Of a DNA stretch of 64,000 nt, positions 11,366 to 19,890 are shown piece by piece. The DNA lies in NCBI GenBank assembly GCA_945865665.1, contig CAMBEE010000004.1, positions 1-64,000 on the forward strand, read 5' to 3'. Position numbers and translations under genes: made by a program. Each line of letters begins with the position of its first letter. Position 1 is the stretch's first letter. The DNA comes from an uncultured Clostridium sp. Lineage in GTDB: Bacteria; Bacillota; Clostridia; TANB77; CAG-508. The notes beneath the pieces were generated by a model. It did not search any database. It saw nothing but the letters and a program-made list of their open reading frames with translations, and was not told the origin of the DNA.

Positions 11366-11415
11366 AAACAGTATCAAGTAAAATCTAAAATTACTAGATA
11401 CTGTTTATTTTTCTT
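11366..11415 (+). terminator. Rho-independent terminator after lysS
   Basis: Arms AAACAGTATCAAGTAA (11366-11381) and TTACTAGATACTGTTT (11391-11406) pair over 16 positions with one mismatch and are followed by ATTTTTCTT. It ends the trpS-obg-lysS side of the block. Confidence 0.75.
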
Positions 11416-11431
11416 ATAAATTGTAAAAAAC

Positions 11432-11527
11432 CAGAATTAAGATTTTGTACGCAGTGCAAACTGCTACAAAATCTAATTTCTGCCATATTTATCTTCTACA
11501 GAAAGTTATCATACTATGATAACTTTC
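11432..11527 (+). other. Two strong hairpins upstream of the sigma factor gene
   Basis: First stem: AGATTTTGTA-c-GCAG / CTGC-TACAAAATCT within 11439-11474, extended outward by CAGAATT/AATTTCTG with a bulge (11432-11482). Second stem: perfect 12-bp GAAAGTTATCAT / ATGATAACTTTC (11501-11512, 11516-11527) with a three-base loop. No T-run follows either, so they are not classic terminators. They may be operator or RNA structures, or remains of a small repeat. Confidence 0.5.
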
Positions 11528-11544
11528 CTAGAATATAAATAAGT

Positions 11545-11553
11545 GTAACCTTT
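11545..11553 (+). promoter_or_regulatory. Candidate ECF-type -35 element GTAACCTTT
   Basis: GTAACCTTT occurs 66 bases before the sigma factor start. The same nine bases occur at 30704-30712, 59 bases before the decayed paralogue of this gene. AAC is the usual core of ECF -35 elements, and ECF sigma genes are often autoregulated. I see no convincing shared -10. Confidence 0.5.
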
Positions 11554-11610
11554 CACTAATTAAACTACACTATATAAGTGTAAGATATCTTATAAAGGAG
11601 TTTTTTAAAA

Positions 11611-12147
11611 TTGAAACAAGTAACACAAATAGAAAAATATTATAAAAATAATGAAATTGATATGGATCAAATAATAGAAGATTTTACACCATATATTACC
11701 ACAATAATAAACAAAGGAACAAATAATAAACTATCATTTGAAGACAAAGAAGAAATCTATTCTGACACATTCTTTATATTATGGAAAAATAGAAATAGAT
11801 TAAATATAAATGTATCATTAAATTCATATTTAGCAGGAATAACCAGAAATTTGATAAAAGAAAAATATAGAAAATTGAAAATAGTCTATGATATTAGTGA
11901 TTTTGAAAATGATGTATTAAATAGTGTAAATATGTATGAAAATGATAGAGAATTAATATGGGATATAGAACAAAAAATAAAAGGACTAAAAGATATTGAT
12001 ATGAAAATTGTAAATTTATTTTATTATTCATCTGTATCAATTAAAGATATAGCAAAAAAATTAAATATTTCTGAATTAAATGTAAAGACAAGACTGCATA
12101 GAATACGAAAGAAAATAAAGAAAGAATTGAATAACGGAGGAATTTAG
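11611..12147 (+). CDS. ECF-like RNA polymerase sigma factor
   Basis: 178 residues. Region 2 is seen at about 25-90 (EEIYSDTFFILWKNRNRLN, NSYLAGITRNLIKEKYRK) and region 4 at about 120-172 (MKIVNLFYYSSVSIKDIAKK, LNISELNVKTRLHRIRKKIK). It starts with TTG, chosen because AAGGAG lies ten bases upstream and no ATG is suitably placed. Its stop is two bases before the next gene, a membrane protein with cytoplasmic N-terminus. That is the typical sigma/anti-sigma arrangement. A decayed copy of the pair is at 30763-31416. Confidence 0.85.
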   Translation: MKQVTQIEKYYKNNEIDMDQIIEDFTPYITTIINKGTNNKLSFEDKEEIYSDTFFILWKNRNRLNINVSLNSYLAGITRNLIKEKYRKLKIVYDISDFENDVLNSVNMYENDRELIWDIEQKIKGLKDIDMKIVNLFYYSSVSIKDIAKKLNISELNVKTRLHRIRKKIKKELNNGGI

Positions 12148-12149
12148 AG

Positions 12150-13280
12150 ATGGAATTTAACAAAAATAAAATAAAAACCAAAATTGCTATATTGAAAATA
12201 AAAGAGGAGAATGATATAGTTATGGAAGAGAAAAAAACAAGAAATATATTAAAAACAGTTGTGACAGCAATAGCAGGAATAATTTTAAGTGCAGGATTTG
12301 TATTTGCAGGGACAGCAGTATATGAAAGAGTATGGAAAACACCAGAAAAAATCCAATTATCTTCTGGAGATTATGAAGAAATAACAAAGGTAACTGAAGA
12401 AAGTAAAAAAGAAAATATATCAGAAGAAGATGCGAAAAAAGTTGCAATAGAAAAATTAAATCAAATTGGATTTAATTCTAATATAGTAAGTACAAATCAT
12501 TTTAAAGAAATAGATTCAACTAAAATATTGTATTGTTTCGATACAGAAGACAATTATGAAATAACCATTGATGGACAAACTGGAGAATTTTCAGAAATAT
12601 GGGACAATAATAAAAATATTCAAGATACAAGTAAATATATGACAGAAGAACAAGCAAAAGAATTAGCCAACAAATATTATAAATTATTTGGATACAAAGA
12701 GGGAGAATATGAAATCACAAAAGTTCTATCTGTAAACAATGAAGGAAAAGACAGAGGACCAGGATTTAGAATATATGTAACATACAATAAAAAATATGGT
12801 GATGTATATAATCCATATGAATATATTACAGTAACATTAGAATCCAAAAACATGAAAATGGCCATGTTTAGAGTTAGTAATATTCCATTTGACAACAATG
12901 AAACAGTAATCACAGAACAAGACGCAATAAATATTGCCTTAAAAGAAGATAAAAAAGTAGCAAAAAATAAAGTAAAAAACACAAAAACAAAATTAATGGT
13001 AGTAAAAATGAATGCTGATGCCTATGATAGAATAAACAATACAGATAAACATTACGAAGCAATGCAAACACCTAATTATCCAGTTGAAGAAAGAACATAT
13101 TATAAAGTAGATGATAAAATAAGAAAAGCATGGGTAGTTGTTATAAATTATGAAGATAATTTTGGAGACAATGTAACAAAAAGATACACAGAGAGAGCAT
13201 ATAGTTATTTTGTTGATGCGACAACTGGCGAAATAATAGGTGGACATACAATGGATTATATTTATAGTGAAAGTAGATAA
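12150..13280 (+). CDS. Single-pass membrane protein with PepSY/YcdB-like repeats, probable anti-sigma partner
   Basis: 376 residues: a cytoplasmic N-terminus of about 35 residues, one membrane segment (VVTAIAGIILSAGFVFAG), then a large extracytoplasmic part. That part contains repeated helix motifs of the PepSY/YcdB type, SEEDAKKVAIEKLNQIG, TEEQAKELANKYYKLFG and TEQDAINIALKEDKK, each followed by beta strands including TGEFSEIWDN and TGEIIGGHTMDY. It is coupled to the sigma gene by a two-base gap, with GGAGG before the ATG. An alternative start at 12222 also has a ribosome binding site and would remove most of the cytoplasmic tail. The anti-sigma role is inferred from position and topology. 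Confidence 0.75.
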   Translation: MEFNKNKIKTKIAILKIKEENDIVMEEKKTRNILKTVVTAIAGIILSAGFVFAGTAVYERVWKTPEKIQLSSGDYEEITKVTEESKKENISEEDAKKVAIEKLNQIGFNSNIVSTNHFKEIDSTKILYCFDTEDNYEITIDGQTGEFSEIWDNNKNIQDTSKYMTEEQAKELANKYYKLFGYKEGEYEITKVLSVNNEGKDRGPGFRIYVTYNKKYGDVYNPYEYITVTLESKNMKMAMFRVSNIPFDNNETVITEQDAINIALKEDKKVAKNKVKNTKTKLMVVKMNADAYDRINNTDKHYEAMQTPNYPVEERTYYKVDDKIRKAWVVVINYEDNFGDNVTKRYTERAYSYFVDATTGEIIGGHTMDYIYSESR

Positions 13281-13328
13281 ATTATAGTATTAGTTTTATA
13301 AAAAAATTTGAATAATTATAAAAATCTA

Positions 13329-13386
13329 TTGACAAAAACAATACCTAGATATACAATGTATAAAAATACATAGAATATCTAGGTAT
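13329..13386 (+). promoter_or_regulatory. Promoter and palindromic operator for padR
   Basis: TTGACA (13329-13334), 17 bases, TACAAT (13352-13357). A long palindrome overlaps the -10 and start region: perfect outer arms ATACCTAGATAT (13341-13352) and ATATCTAGGTAT (13375-13386), and an inner ATGTAT-AAAA-ATACAT (13356-13371). ATGT-ACAT dyads are typical of PadR operators. The site lies about 25 bases before the padR start, so autorepression is likely. Confidence 0.85.
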
Positions 13387-13411
13387 ATTTATTTTTAAGG
13401 AGGGGATAAAA

Positions 13412-13750
13412 GTGAAAATTAGTAAAGAATTACTAAAAGGAAGCACAACAATGCTAGTATTGGACTTATTAAAAAATCAAAACATGTATGGATATGAGAT
13501 GATAAAAAAATTAAAAGAAAAATCAGAGAATGTATTTGAACTTAAAGAAGGAACACTATATCCAATATTACATGGACTAGAAGAAAACGGATTTATAACA
13601 TCATATTGGGACGAAACAACAGCAAAGAAAAGGAAATATTATGCTATAACAGAAAAAGGAAAAAAGCAATTAAAAGAGAAAAAAGAAGAATGGAAAATTT
13701 TTAGCAATGGAATAAATCAAGTACTAGGGGGTGTTTCATTTGCAAATTAA
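13412..13750 (+). CDS. PadR-family transcriptional repressor
   Basis: 112 residues, a PadR winged-helix domain: GSTTMLVLDLLKNQNMYGYE, then ELKEGTLYPILHGLEENGFI, then the wing around KKRKYYAITEKGKKQLKEKK. Short PadR proteins dimerise through the last helix and usually repress their own operon. It starts with GTG, with AAGGAGGGG in front. The downstream SEDS-family gene begins within the last codons of padR, so the two are translationally coupled. The palindrome at 13341-13386 is the likely binding site. Confidence 0.93.
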   Translation: MKISKELLKGSTTMLVLDLLKNQNMYGYEMIKKLKEKSENVFELKEGTLYPILHGLEENGFITSYWDETTAKKRKYYAITEKGKKQLKEKKEEWKIFSNGINQVLGGVSFAN

Positions 13751-15092
13751 AGAATTTTTAAATACTGTATGTGAACAAATAAAATATAAACCAATACGAA
13801 ATAGCATATCAGAAGAATTAGAAAATCATATAGAGGAATCAAAAGAAAACTATATTGAAGAAGGAATGCAGGAAGAAGAAGCGGAAGAAAAAACAATTAT
13901 ACAAATGGGAAATGCAGAAGAAATTGGAAAAAATTTAAACAAAATACATAAACCAAAACTTGATTGGAAATTATTAATAATTTTAATTGTGCTTTTAGGA
14001 TTTGGATTTTTAGTAGCTTTTACCAGAGCAAACAGTATAGTATCAGATGGATATGAAATGACTAATGTTATAGAAAGATATCTTTGTGCTTTAATAACAG
14101 GTAGTATTTTTAGCATATTTATATATTTTATTGATTATACAAAAATAATGAAATATTCAAATATATTTTATATAATTGCAACTTTATTTGTTGTTTATTC
14201 ATTTCTTTTTGGAATTAATATAAATGGACTACCATACATATATATTTCACCATCAATAACATTTTCACCGGTTGTTATTGCAATGCCACTTTATATTATT
14301 GCGTTTGTAGGTTTTTTAAATAGTGAAAAACAATACAAAAAGAATGTTACAATATTCAATAAGAATATAAATTCAAAATTAGCTAAAATAATAACATTAA
14401 GTATAATTTCTATATTTATTTTTGTAAATATACCAGCTATTGTATCAGCATTTATATTAGGACTTATTTATTTAATAATTGGAACCGTAAAATTAGTGCA
14501 AACTAAAACAAATAGGAAAAGAAATTTACTAATCCTTTGGGGAATACCAATATTTTTAGGAACAATTTTATCGCTAAGTGTAATAATTGAAACACCATAT
14601 ATTGTTGATAGATTTGTAGCTGTATATAATCCAGAAAGTCAAGCAGATTGTTATGGATGGATCCCTTTAAATAGAAAAATAATTATAAATTCTGCTCAAA
14701 CATTTGGTGAAGCAGACGATACTAGCAATGCTTTAGAAATATTTGACGAAGGCACAAATTATGCGTTTATATCAATTTTAGCACATTATGGCTGGGTAGT
14801 AAGTGTTGGAATAGTAATAGCAGTTTTAGCCTTAAGTATAGAATTAATTATAAATTCAATTAAGATAAAAGAAATTAATGGAAAATTATTAATAATTGGA
14901 ATGTCTAGTATGTTTATTTTACAAAGTATATTTAATATTCTTATGAATTTGAATTTAATAATTGATGCTAATTTTAATTTGCCATTTGTTTCTTATGGTA
15001 GGTTAAATCTTATTGTTAATATGATGTGTTTGGCTTTGGTATTAGCCATTTATAGAAGAAAAGATATACTTATCTTGATGAGAAACCTATAA
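13740..15092 (+). CDS. SEDS (FtsW/RodA/SpoVE-like) membrane protein with N-terminal permease-prefix domain
   Basis: About 450 residues. Residues 1-70 form a soluble helical domain (ISEELENHIEESKENYIEEG...) like those found before permeases in PadR-controlled operons. Ten or so membrane segments follow, ending in FNLPFVSYGRLNLIVNMMC, which matches the FtsW/RodA signature PFISYGGSS. In active SEDS glycosyltransferases the extracellular loop carries TDFIF with a catalytic Asp. Here the aligned stretch is GTNYAFISILAHYGW, with Asn340. It overlaps padR by 11 bases. TTG at 13740 has AGGGGGTG in front; GTG at 13731 is the alternative. It may be a non-catalytic SEDS homologue. Its native role is unknown. 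Confidence 0.8.
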   Translation: MQIKEFLNTVCEQIKYKPIRNSISEELENHIEESKENYIEEGMQEEEAEEKTIIQMGNAEEIGKNLNKIHKPKLDWKLLIILIVLLGFGFLVAFTRANSIVSDGYEMTNVIERYLCALITGSIFSIFIYFIDYTKIMKYSNIFYIIATLFVVYSFLFGININGLPYIYISPSITFSPVVIAMPLYIIAFVGFLNSEKQYKKNVTIFNKNINSKLAKIITLSIISIFIFVNIPAIVSAFILGLIYLIIGTVKLVQTKTNRKRNLLILWGIPIFLGTILSLSVIIETPYIVDRFVAVYNPESQADCYGWIPLNRKIIINSAQTFGEADDTSNALEIFDEGTNYAFISILAHYGWVVSVGIVIAVLALSIELIINSIKIKEINGKLLIIGMSSMFILQSIFNILMNLNLIIDANFNLPFVSYGRLNLIVNMMCLALVLAIYRRKDILILMRNL

Positions 15093-15173
15093 TTTCGTCA
15101 ACTTGTTCTTGAGTGTATCCGTTTGCAAGTCTTGCCTTTTGTAATTTTGAATTTACTTTAATTTTTGATTTTT
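15071..15173 (-). pseudogene. Remnant of an XRE-type helix-turn-helix gene
   Basis: On the minus strand a short open frame reads NSKLQKARLANGYTQEQVDE followed by IIGFSSR and a stop. This is the first helix-turn-helix half of an XRE regulator. There is no start codon (two stops lie directly upstream) and no second half. It overlaps the end of the SEDS gene and marks the left edge of the accessory island. Confidence 0.5.
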
Positions 15174-15308
15174 ATTATGTAAAACACAAATAAAATTATT
15201 GAGACAATTTGACTTTAACATTTTTTTGGTTGATTTATTGTAATAATATTGTATTTATGATAAGATAAAACAAAATTAAGAAATACAGAAATATTAAGAG
15301 GTAAAATA

Positions 15309-15908
15309 ATGAAAATAGGAATAGATATAGATGGAGTTTTAACTGATATAGAACAATGGCAATTAGACTATGGAAGTAAGTTTTTTTATGAAAAATATGG
15401 TTTAAAAATAAAGAATTACAAAGGATATGAAACTAATGAAATATTTGATGTAGATATAAAATTAGATGATGAATTTTGGAATAAATATTTTCGAGAGTAT
15501 TCAATTAATGTAGAAGCAAGAAAATTTGCAAATGAAGTAATTGATAAATTAAAAGAAGATGGACATGAAATTTATATAATTACGGCTAGAGGTTCTTTTT
15601 TAAGCCATTCAGCAGATGTAATGACAATAGAAGAAAATAGAAATATTGTATTAAATTGGCTAAAAATTAATCAAATACATTATGACAATATAATTTTTAG
15701 TCCAGAAGATAAATTAGAAATATGCAAACAAAATAATATAGATTTAATGATTGAAGATAAGCCTAAAAATATAAATACAATTTCTAATGAAATACCTGTA
15801 ATTTGCTATCATGCAAATTATAATGAGCAATGCAATGGAAAGAATATTTATAGATGTTATAGTTGGTATGACATATATAGAAAAATAAAAGAAATACAAA
15901 AACATTAA
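15309..15908 (+). CDS. HAD-family 5'-nucleotidase-like phosphatase (NT5C type)
   Basis: 199 residues. The HAD nucleophile motif is KIGIDIDGVLTD with Asp6 and Asp8. Motif II is EIYIITARG, and the acidic motif IV is LMIEDKPKN (Glu-Asp rather than Asp-Asp). Overall order and length fit the NT5C/5'(3')-deoxyribonucleotidase-like family, which removes phosphate from (deoxy)nucleoside monophosphates. First gene of the island. It has AAGAGGT before the ATG and is followed after ten bases by a HAD-nucleoside hydrolase fusion. Substrate is inferred from family and neighbours. At least three related HAD domains are encoded nearby. Confidence 0.75.
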   Translation: MKIGIDIDGVLTDIEQWQLDYGSKFFYEKYGLKIKNYKGYETNEIFDVDIKLDDEFWNKYFREYSINVEARKFANEVIDKLKEDGHEIYIITARGSFLSHSADVMTIEENRNIVLNWLKINQIHYDNIIFSPEDKLEICKQNNIDLMIEDKPKNINTISNEIPVICYHANYNEQCNGKNIYRCYSWYDIYRKIKEIQKH

Positions 15909-15918
15909 GAGGTAAAAG

Positions 15919-17367
15919 ATGAACATAGGAATAGATATAGATAATGTAATATCAAATTTTGATGAAGTATTAAAAAAAGAATTTTTAATACATGACAAAG
16001 AACTAAGAAATACAGGAATAATTAACCCAGAAGCACATATGACAAAAGGAATGTTTGACTGGACTGATGATGAAATATGGACATTTTATTTAGAAAATAT
16101 AGGAAGAATAACTCCTAGTCTAGATGTAATTGAAGGTGCGAAAGAATATATTGAAAAACTAAAAAATGATGGACATATAATAGTAATTATTACAGGTAGA
16201 GATAATGGAGAATATAAAGATCCATATACTATGACAAAAAAATGGCTAAAAGAAAAAGGAATAGTATATGATAAATTAATATTTACAAACGGATATAAAA
16301 ATGGAAAACAAGGTAAAGCAGAAAAATGTTTAGAAAATGACATTGATGTAATGATAGATGATTCAGCCAGAATTTGTAGAGAATGTTTTCAAAAAAATAT
16401 TACTACACTTATAATGGACAAGCCGTCTAATAGATATGCAACAGAAATAACAAGAATTTACAATTGGAAAGAAATTTATGAATTTATTACAAATTATAAA
16501 AAAGAAAAAGTAAATGTAATATTAGACACAGACACATATAATGAATGTGATGACCAATTTGCACTAGCATATTTATTGAAAAATCAAGATAAATTTAATA
16601 TTGAAGCAATAACAGTAGCACCATATTCACATCAATCAAGGAATGTGTCAGTAAGAGAAGGACAGGAATTAAGTTATAACGAAATTTTAAAAATATGCAA
16701 ATGGTTAAATTTTAATATAAATAATAAAGTATTCAAAGGCTCAACAGATTACATTTGTAATGGATATAATGAAACTAATGATGCAGTAAATAAGATAGTT
16801 GAAATAGCATTAAAAAATGATAAAACATATATATTAGGAATTGGTGCAATTACTAACATTGCATTAGCAATAAAAAAAGAACCTAAGATAATTGGTAAAA
16901 TAGAAATTATATGGCTAGGTGGAAATGAATTAGGATATAAAGATAATTTGGAATATAATTTCAGACAAGATGTAGAGGCAGTTAAAATTGTATTAGAATC
17001 ACAAGTTAAATTAACTATACTACCTTGCAAAGATGTAGTATCTAATTTAAGAATCGATATTAATACTTTAAAAGAAAATTTAGGTAATAAATCAGAGTTA
17101 TGTGATTACTTAATAGAAAGATTTTATAATGATGGATACCATGGAATTCAAGAAACAAGAGTTATTTGGGATATATCAGTTATTGCATATATGATAAATA
17201 AAAATTGGTTTGAAACTAAAGAAATAAGTTCTCCAAATATAAAAGAGGATACTTCTTATGAAATAACTCAAAATAAGCATAATGTAACTTTTGTAACAAA
17301 ATTGAATAGAGATAAAATATATGAAGATTTATTTAATAAATTAGGAGCAAGAAATGAAGTACAATGA
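15919..17367 (+). CDS. Fusion of NT5C-like HAD phosphatase and nucleoside hydrolase
   Basis: 482 residues, two enzymes in one chain. Residues 1-190 are a HAD phosphatase (NIGIDIDNVISNFDEVL, IITGRDNGEYKDPYT, DVMIDDSARIC). Residues 198-482 are a nucleoside hydrolase whose metal-binding start is NVILDTDTYNECDDQFALAY, with Asp203, Asp205, Asp211 and Asp212. Two extra residues compared with the usual DTDPGxDD place it in the DTDTYNExDD subfamily. The late VIWDISVIAYM keeps the conserved Asp. Together the two halves could turn a nucleoside monophosphate into base, sugar and phosphate. A paralogue is at 24659-26080. No signal peptide, so it is cytoplasmic. Confidence 0.85.
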   Translation: MNIGIDIDNVISNFDEVLKKEFLIHDKELRNTGIINPEAHMTKGMFDWTDDEIWTFYLENIGRITPSLDVIEGAKEYIEKLKNDGHIIVIITGRDNGEYKDPYTMTKKWLKEKGIVYDKLIFTNGYKNGKQGKAEKCLENDIDVMIDDSARICRECFQKNITTLIMDKPSNRYATEITRIYNWKEIYEFITNYKKEKVNVILDTDTYNECDDQFALAYLLKNQDKFNIEAITVAPYSHQSRNVSVREGQELSYNEILKICKWLNFNINNKVFKGSTDYICNGYNETNDAVNKIVEIALKNDKTYILGIGAITNIALAIKKEPKIIGKIEIIWLGGNELGYKDNLEYNFRQDVEAVKIVLESQVKLTILPCKDVVSNLRIDINTLKENLGNKSELCDYLIERFYNDGYHGIQETRVIWDISVIAYMINKNWFETKEISSPNIKEDTSYEITQNKHNVTFVTKLNRDKIYEDLFNKLGARNEVQ

Positions 17368-17956
17368 AATGAAACAAGCTGTGAAACTATTAAGTAAAGA
17401 ATGGAATTTAGGAAAAAAAGAAGCAGGAGCAGACAATGATATTTGTGCTTGGATATATTTATTTGATGTTTTACAAGAAAGTGAAAGAATAATAAAATAT
17501 AAAGATGGAAACAAACTTATAGGATTTTGTGGCTATTCAAAAGAATATTCAAATAAACATAAATTATCTAAAATGTTTTATGGTTTTGTAAAAAATAGAT
17601 TATATAAAAGTAAAAGCATAAAAAATTTAAAAGCATTTAAAGAGTATGAAAATAATTATAATTACATGCCAGACGAACTTAAAAATTACTTTGATGGAGA
17701 GGTTTCAATATTAATAGTAGATGAAGATTATAGAGGAAAGAAAATAGGAAAAAAACTTTTATTAGATGTATTTGAGCTTGCCAAAAAAGATAATATGAAA
17801 AATATTCAGATAGTAACAGATGAATCATGCAATTATAAATTTTATGAAAGTTTAGGATGTAAAAAGGTATATGAAACAATAGTTGAAAATAAAGAAATAG
17901 AACAACTTGGAAATGGATATACCGAAAAAGCATTTATATATGAAAAGAAATTATAA
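17354..17956 (+). CDS. GNAT-family N-acetyltransferase
   Basis: 200 residues, overlapping the preceding fusion gene by 14 bases with AGGAG six bases before the ATG. The acetyl-CoA-binding motif A is seen at about 120-145 (VDEDYRGKKIGKKLLLDVFE), followed by motif B around FYESLGCKKVYE. The N-terminal half is longer than in minimal GNATs and contains IGFCGYSKEYSNKHK. The acceptor is unknown. In this context it could acetylate a nucleoside-like product or act as self-protection, but nothing in the sequence decides this. Confidence 0.82.
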   Translation: MKYNEMKQAVKLLSKEWNLGKKEAGADNDICAWIYLFDVLQESERIIKYKDGNKLIGFCGYSKEYSNKHKLSKMFYGFVKNRLYKSKSIKNLKAFKEYENNYNYMPDELKNYFDGEVSILIVDEDYRGKKIGKKLLLDVFELAKKDNMKNIQIVTDESCNYKFYESLGCKKVYETIVENKEIEQLGNGYTEKAFIYEKKL

Positions 17957-17976
17957 AAGCGTAGGAGAAAATAAAT

Positions 17977-18573
17977 ATGAAATTAACAAGCAAAAAGGCA
18001 TTACAAATGCTAGAAGATACAAGAAAAGATTTTGAAAATCAAGGGTGGATAGATCATTCAATATGTGTAGGAAATAGTGCAGGTAAAATAACTAGAGCAT
18101 TAAATGAAAAAGGAATGAATTTAGATGTAGATAAAGCAATTACATTAGGGTATATTCATGATATAGGAAAAAAAGTAGGAGATTCTCATGGACATGTTAT
18201 GAATGGATATAATTACTTAAAAGAACTTGGATATGATGATGAATATTGTAATATATGTTTAACTCATTCATATTTGAATAATGATGTAATGTGTACTGCC
18301 GGAGGAATACCTAATGATATACCTTTTAGAACTGAATTTATAAAAATTCACGAATATACAATTTATGAAAAAATAATAAATTTATGTGATTTAATGTGTA
18401 CTACAAAAGTATTTACGATTGATAAAAGATTAATAGATTTAATGATGAGAAGAGGAGCATATTCAAATACACAGTATCATATAAAAGAAACATATAAACT
18501 AAAAGAATATTTTGACAGTTTATTAGGATATAACTTATATGATTTATTTCCAGAAATAAAGAATAATTTATAG
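17977..18573 (+). CDS. HD-domain phosphohydrolase
   Basis: 198 residues. HD metal-binding residues are visible: His27 (WIDHSICVG), His61-Asp62 (YIHDIGKK), His71/His73 (SHGHVMNG), His97 (THSYLN) and an Asp in INLCDLM. The fold is like that of HDIG phosphohydrolases acting on nucleotides or phosphodiesters. It starts 20 bases after the GNAT gene, with TAGGAG upstream. The first 35 residues are almost repeated in a truncated gene at 26790, showing a duplication inside the island. Confidence 0.8.
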   Translation: MKLTSKKALQMLEDTRKDFENQGWIDHSICVGNSAGKITRALNEKGMNLDVDKAITLGYIHDIGKKVGDSHGHVMNGYNYLKELGYDDEYCNICLTHSYLNNDVMCTAGGIPNDIPFRTEFIKIHEYTIYEKIINLCDLMCTTKVFTIDKRLIDLMMRRGAYSNTQYHIKETYKLKEYFDSLLGYNLYDLFPEIKNNL

Positions 18574-18590
18574 TAAATTGGAGAGATAAA

Positions 18591-19760
18591 ATGAATAGAT
18601 TATTAAGAATAGGTTTTGATACTTTTTTAACATCTGTAACTCCAATTTTAGGATGGTTTTTACTTGGAATATTAGTGGATAAAAATTTAATCAATATATT
18701 TTCATTAATATACCCGATACAATTTGTTATAAGTGCAATACAAAGTGTTTTTGGAACAGGTGCTAATATAAGTTCAATTAGAGATAAAAATAAAAATAGT
18801 GTTTTTTCTGGGGTGGTATTGGGTTCTGGTATAGGATTGATAATACTAGGGTGCGTTGCAATAAACATAGATAAATATATAACTTTTATGAACATGGATA
18901 TTGATACATATAAAATATTTGGAGTATATGCTGTTATTCAAATGTTTTTTCAATTATTATTAAATTTATCTTTGTGTAAGTTGTATTTTGAAGAAGAAAA
19001 TAAAAGAGCTAACAAATATAGTTTGCTATTCAATTTAATAAATTTTTCTTCATTAATTATAATGAGTTTAATAACAAAAGAACAAATAAAAATTGTTGGA
19101 ATTTCAGTAATATGTATGAGTGTTTTTGTAGTTATTATGATGTTTAGAATAGTAGAAAAAACAAAATTTAAAATTAATATAGTAAATTGTATTAAATATG
19201 ATTCTGTATATTTGTTTGCAGAAATTAGTATGTTTATAATTTATTTGTTTGGTTTTAAAAATTCATTTGATTTTGGTGAAAAATATATTTTAGCAACATC
19301 ATTTGCAACTTTAATAACAGATACTCAATGGGATATTGCTTATGCAATAAAAACAGTAGCACAAATTGATATTACTAAAAAAGAATTTTCATATAAAGAA
19401 CATATAAAAAATAGCAGAAAATTAGTATATTTGTTAATTATATCAAGTATTATAATGGGTATCATATTATATCCAAGTTATAAGGTAGATATAATGGCAA
19501 CATCAATCATAGTAAGTATAGAATTGGTAAGTTTATATATGTATCCAATTTATTTAACAAAATTAACATACATACAACTTGAACATTCTGCTGTAAAAGC
19601 AACTATCAGTAAACAAGTTGCCAATATACTTAGAATATTTTGTTCTTTTATATCATCTCCATTTTGCACATCAATTGGACTAGCAGTTTCAGTTATATAT
19701 CAATTAGCATCTACACAGTATATAACTGAAAAAAATAAAATTAATATGGAAATGAAATAA
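18591..19760 (+). CDS. Multi-pass membrane transporter, MATE/MOP-like
   Basis: 389 residues with about 12 predicted membrane segments, for example ITPILGWFLLGILVD-type start, GVVLGSGIGLIILGCVAI and SSIIMGIILYPSY. The even spacing of segments and two-fold layout resemble the MATE/MOP exporter superfamily, though no signature motif is decisive. GGAGAG precedes the ATG, 17 bases after the HD gene. It would move a small molecule across the membrane. A second MATE-like protein is at 22660 and an MFS-like protein at 21486. Confidence 0.65.
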   Translation: MNRLLRIGFDTFLTSVTPILGWFLLGILVDKNLINIFSLIYPIQFVISAIQSVFGTGANISSIRDKNKNSVFSGVVLGSGIGLIILGCVAINIDKYITFMNMDIDTYKIFGVYAVIQMFFQLLLNLSLCKLYFEEENKRANKYSLLFNLINFSSLIIMSLITKEQIKIVGISVICMSVFVVIMMFRIVEKTKFKINIVNCIKYDSVYLFAEISMFIIYLFGFKNSFDFGEKYILATSFATLITDTQWDIAYAIKTVAQIDITKKEFSYKEHIKNSRKLVYLLIISSIIMGIILYPSYKVDIMATSIIVSIELVSLYMYPIYLTKLTYIQLEHSAVKATISKQVANILRIFCSFISSPFCTSIGLAVSVIYQLASTQYITEKNKINMEMK

Positions 19761-19863
19761 AATAATTGCTACTCATTTAAGAGATACAACTAGAGAAAAA
19801 TTGAAGAATGATGAGATAAATAATATCTTAGTTGTAGAAGATGGATATGTATTTGAAATATAA
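19756..19863 (+). pseudogene. C-terminal gene fragment
   Basis: An open frame without a start reads NKIIATHLRDTTREKLK then INNILVVEDGYVFEI and a stop. The ending (ATH ... VVEDGYVFE) is reminiscent of the tail of a P-loop or ABC ATPase, but this is weak. It lies between the transporter and the 2H phosphoesterase and shows that a gene was lost here. Confidence 0.4.
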
Positions 19864-19890
19864 AAATTAAAAAATTAGGAGCAAAATAAA

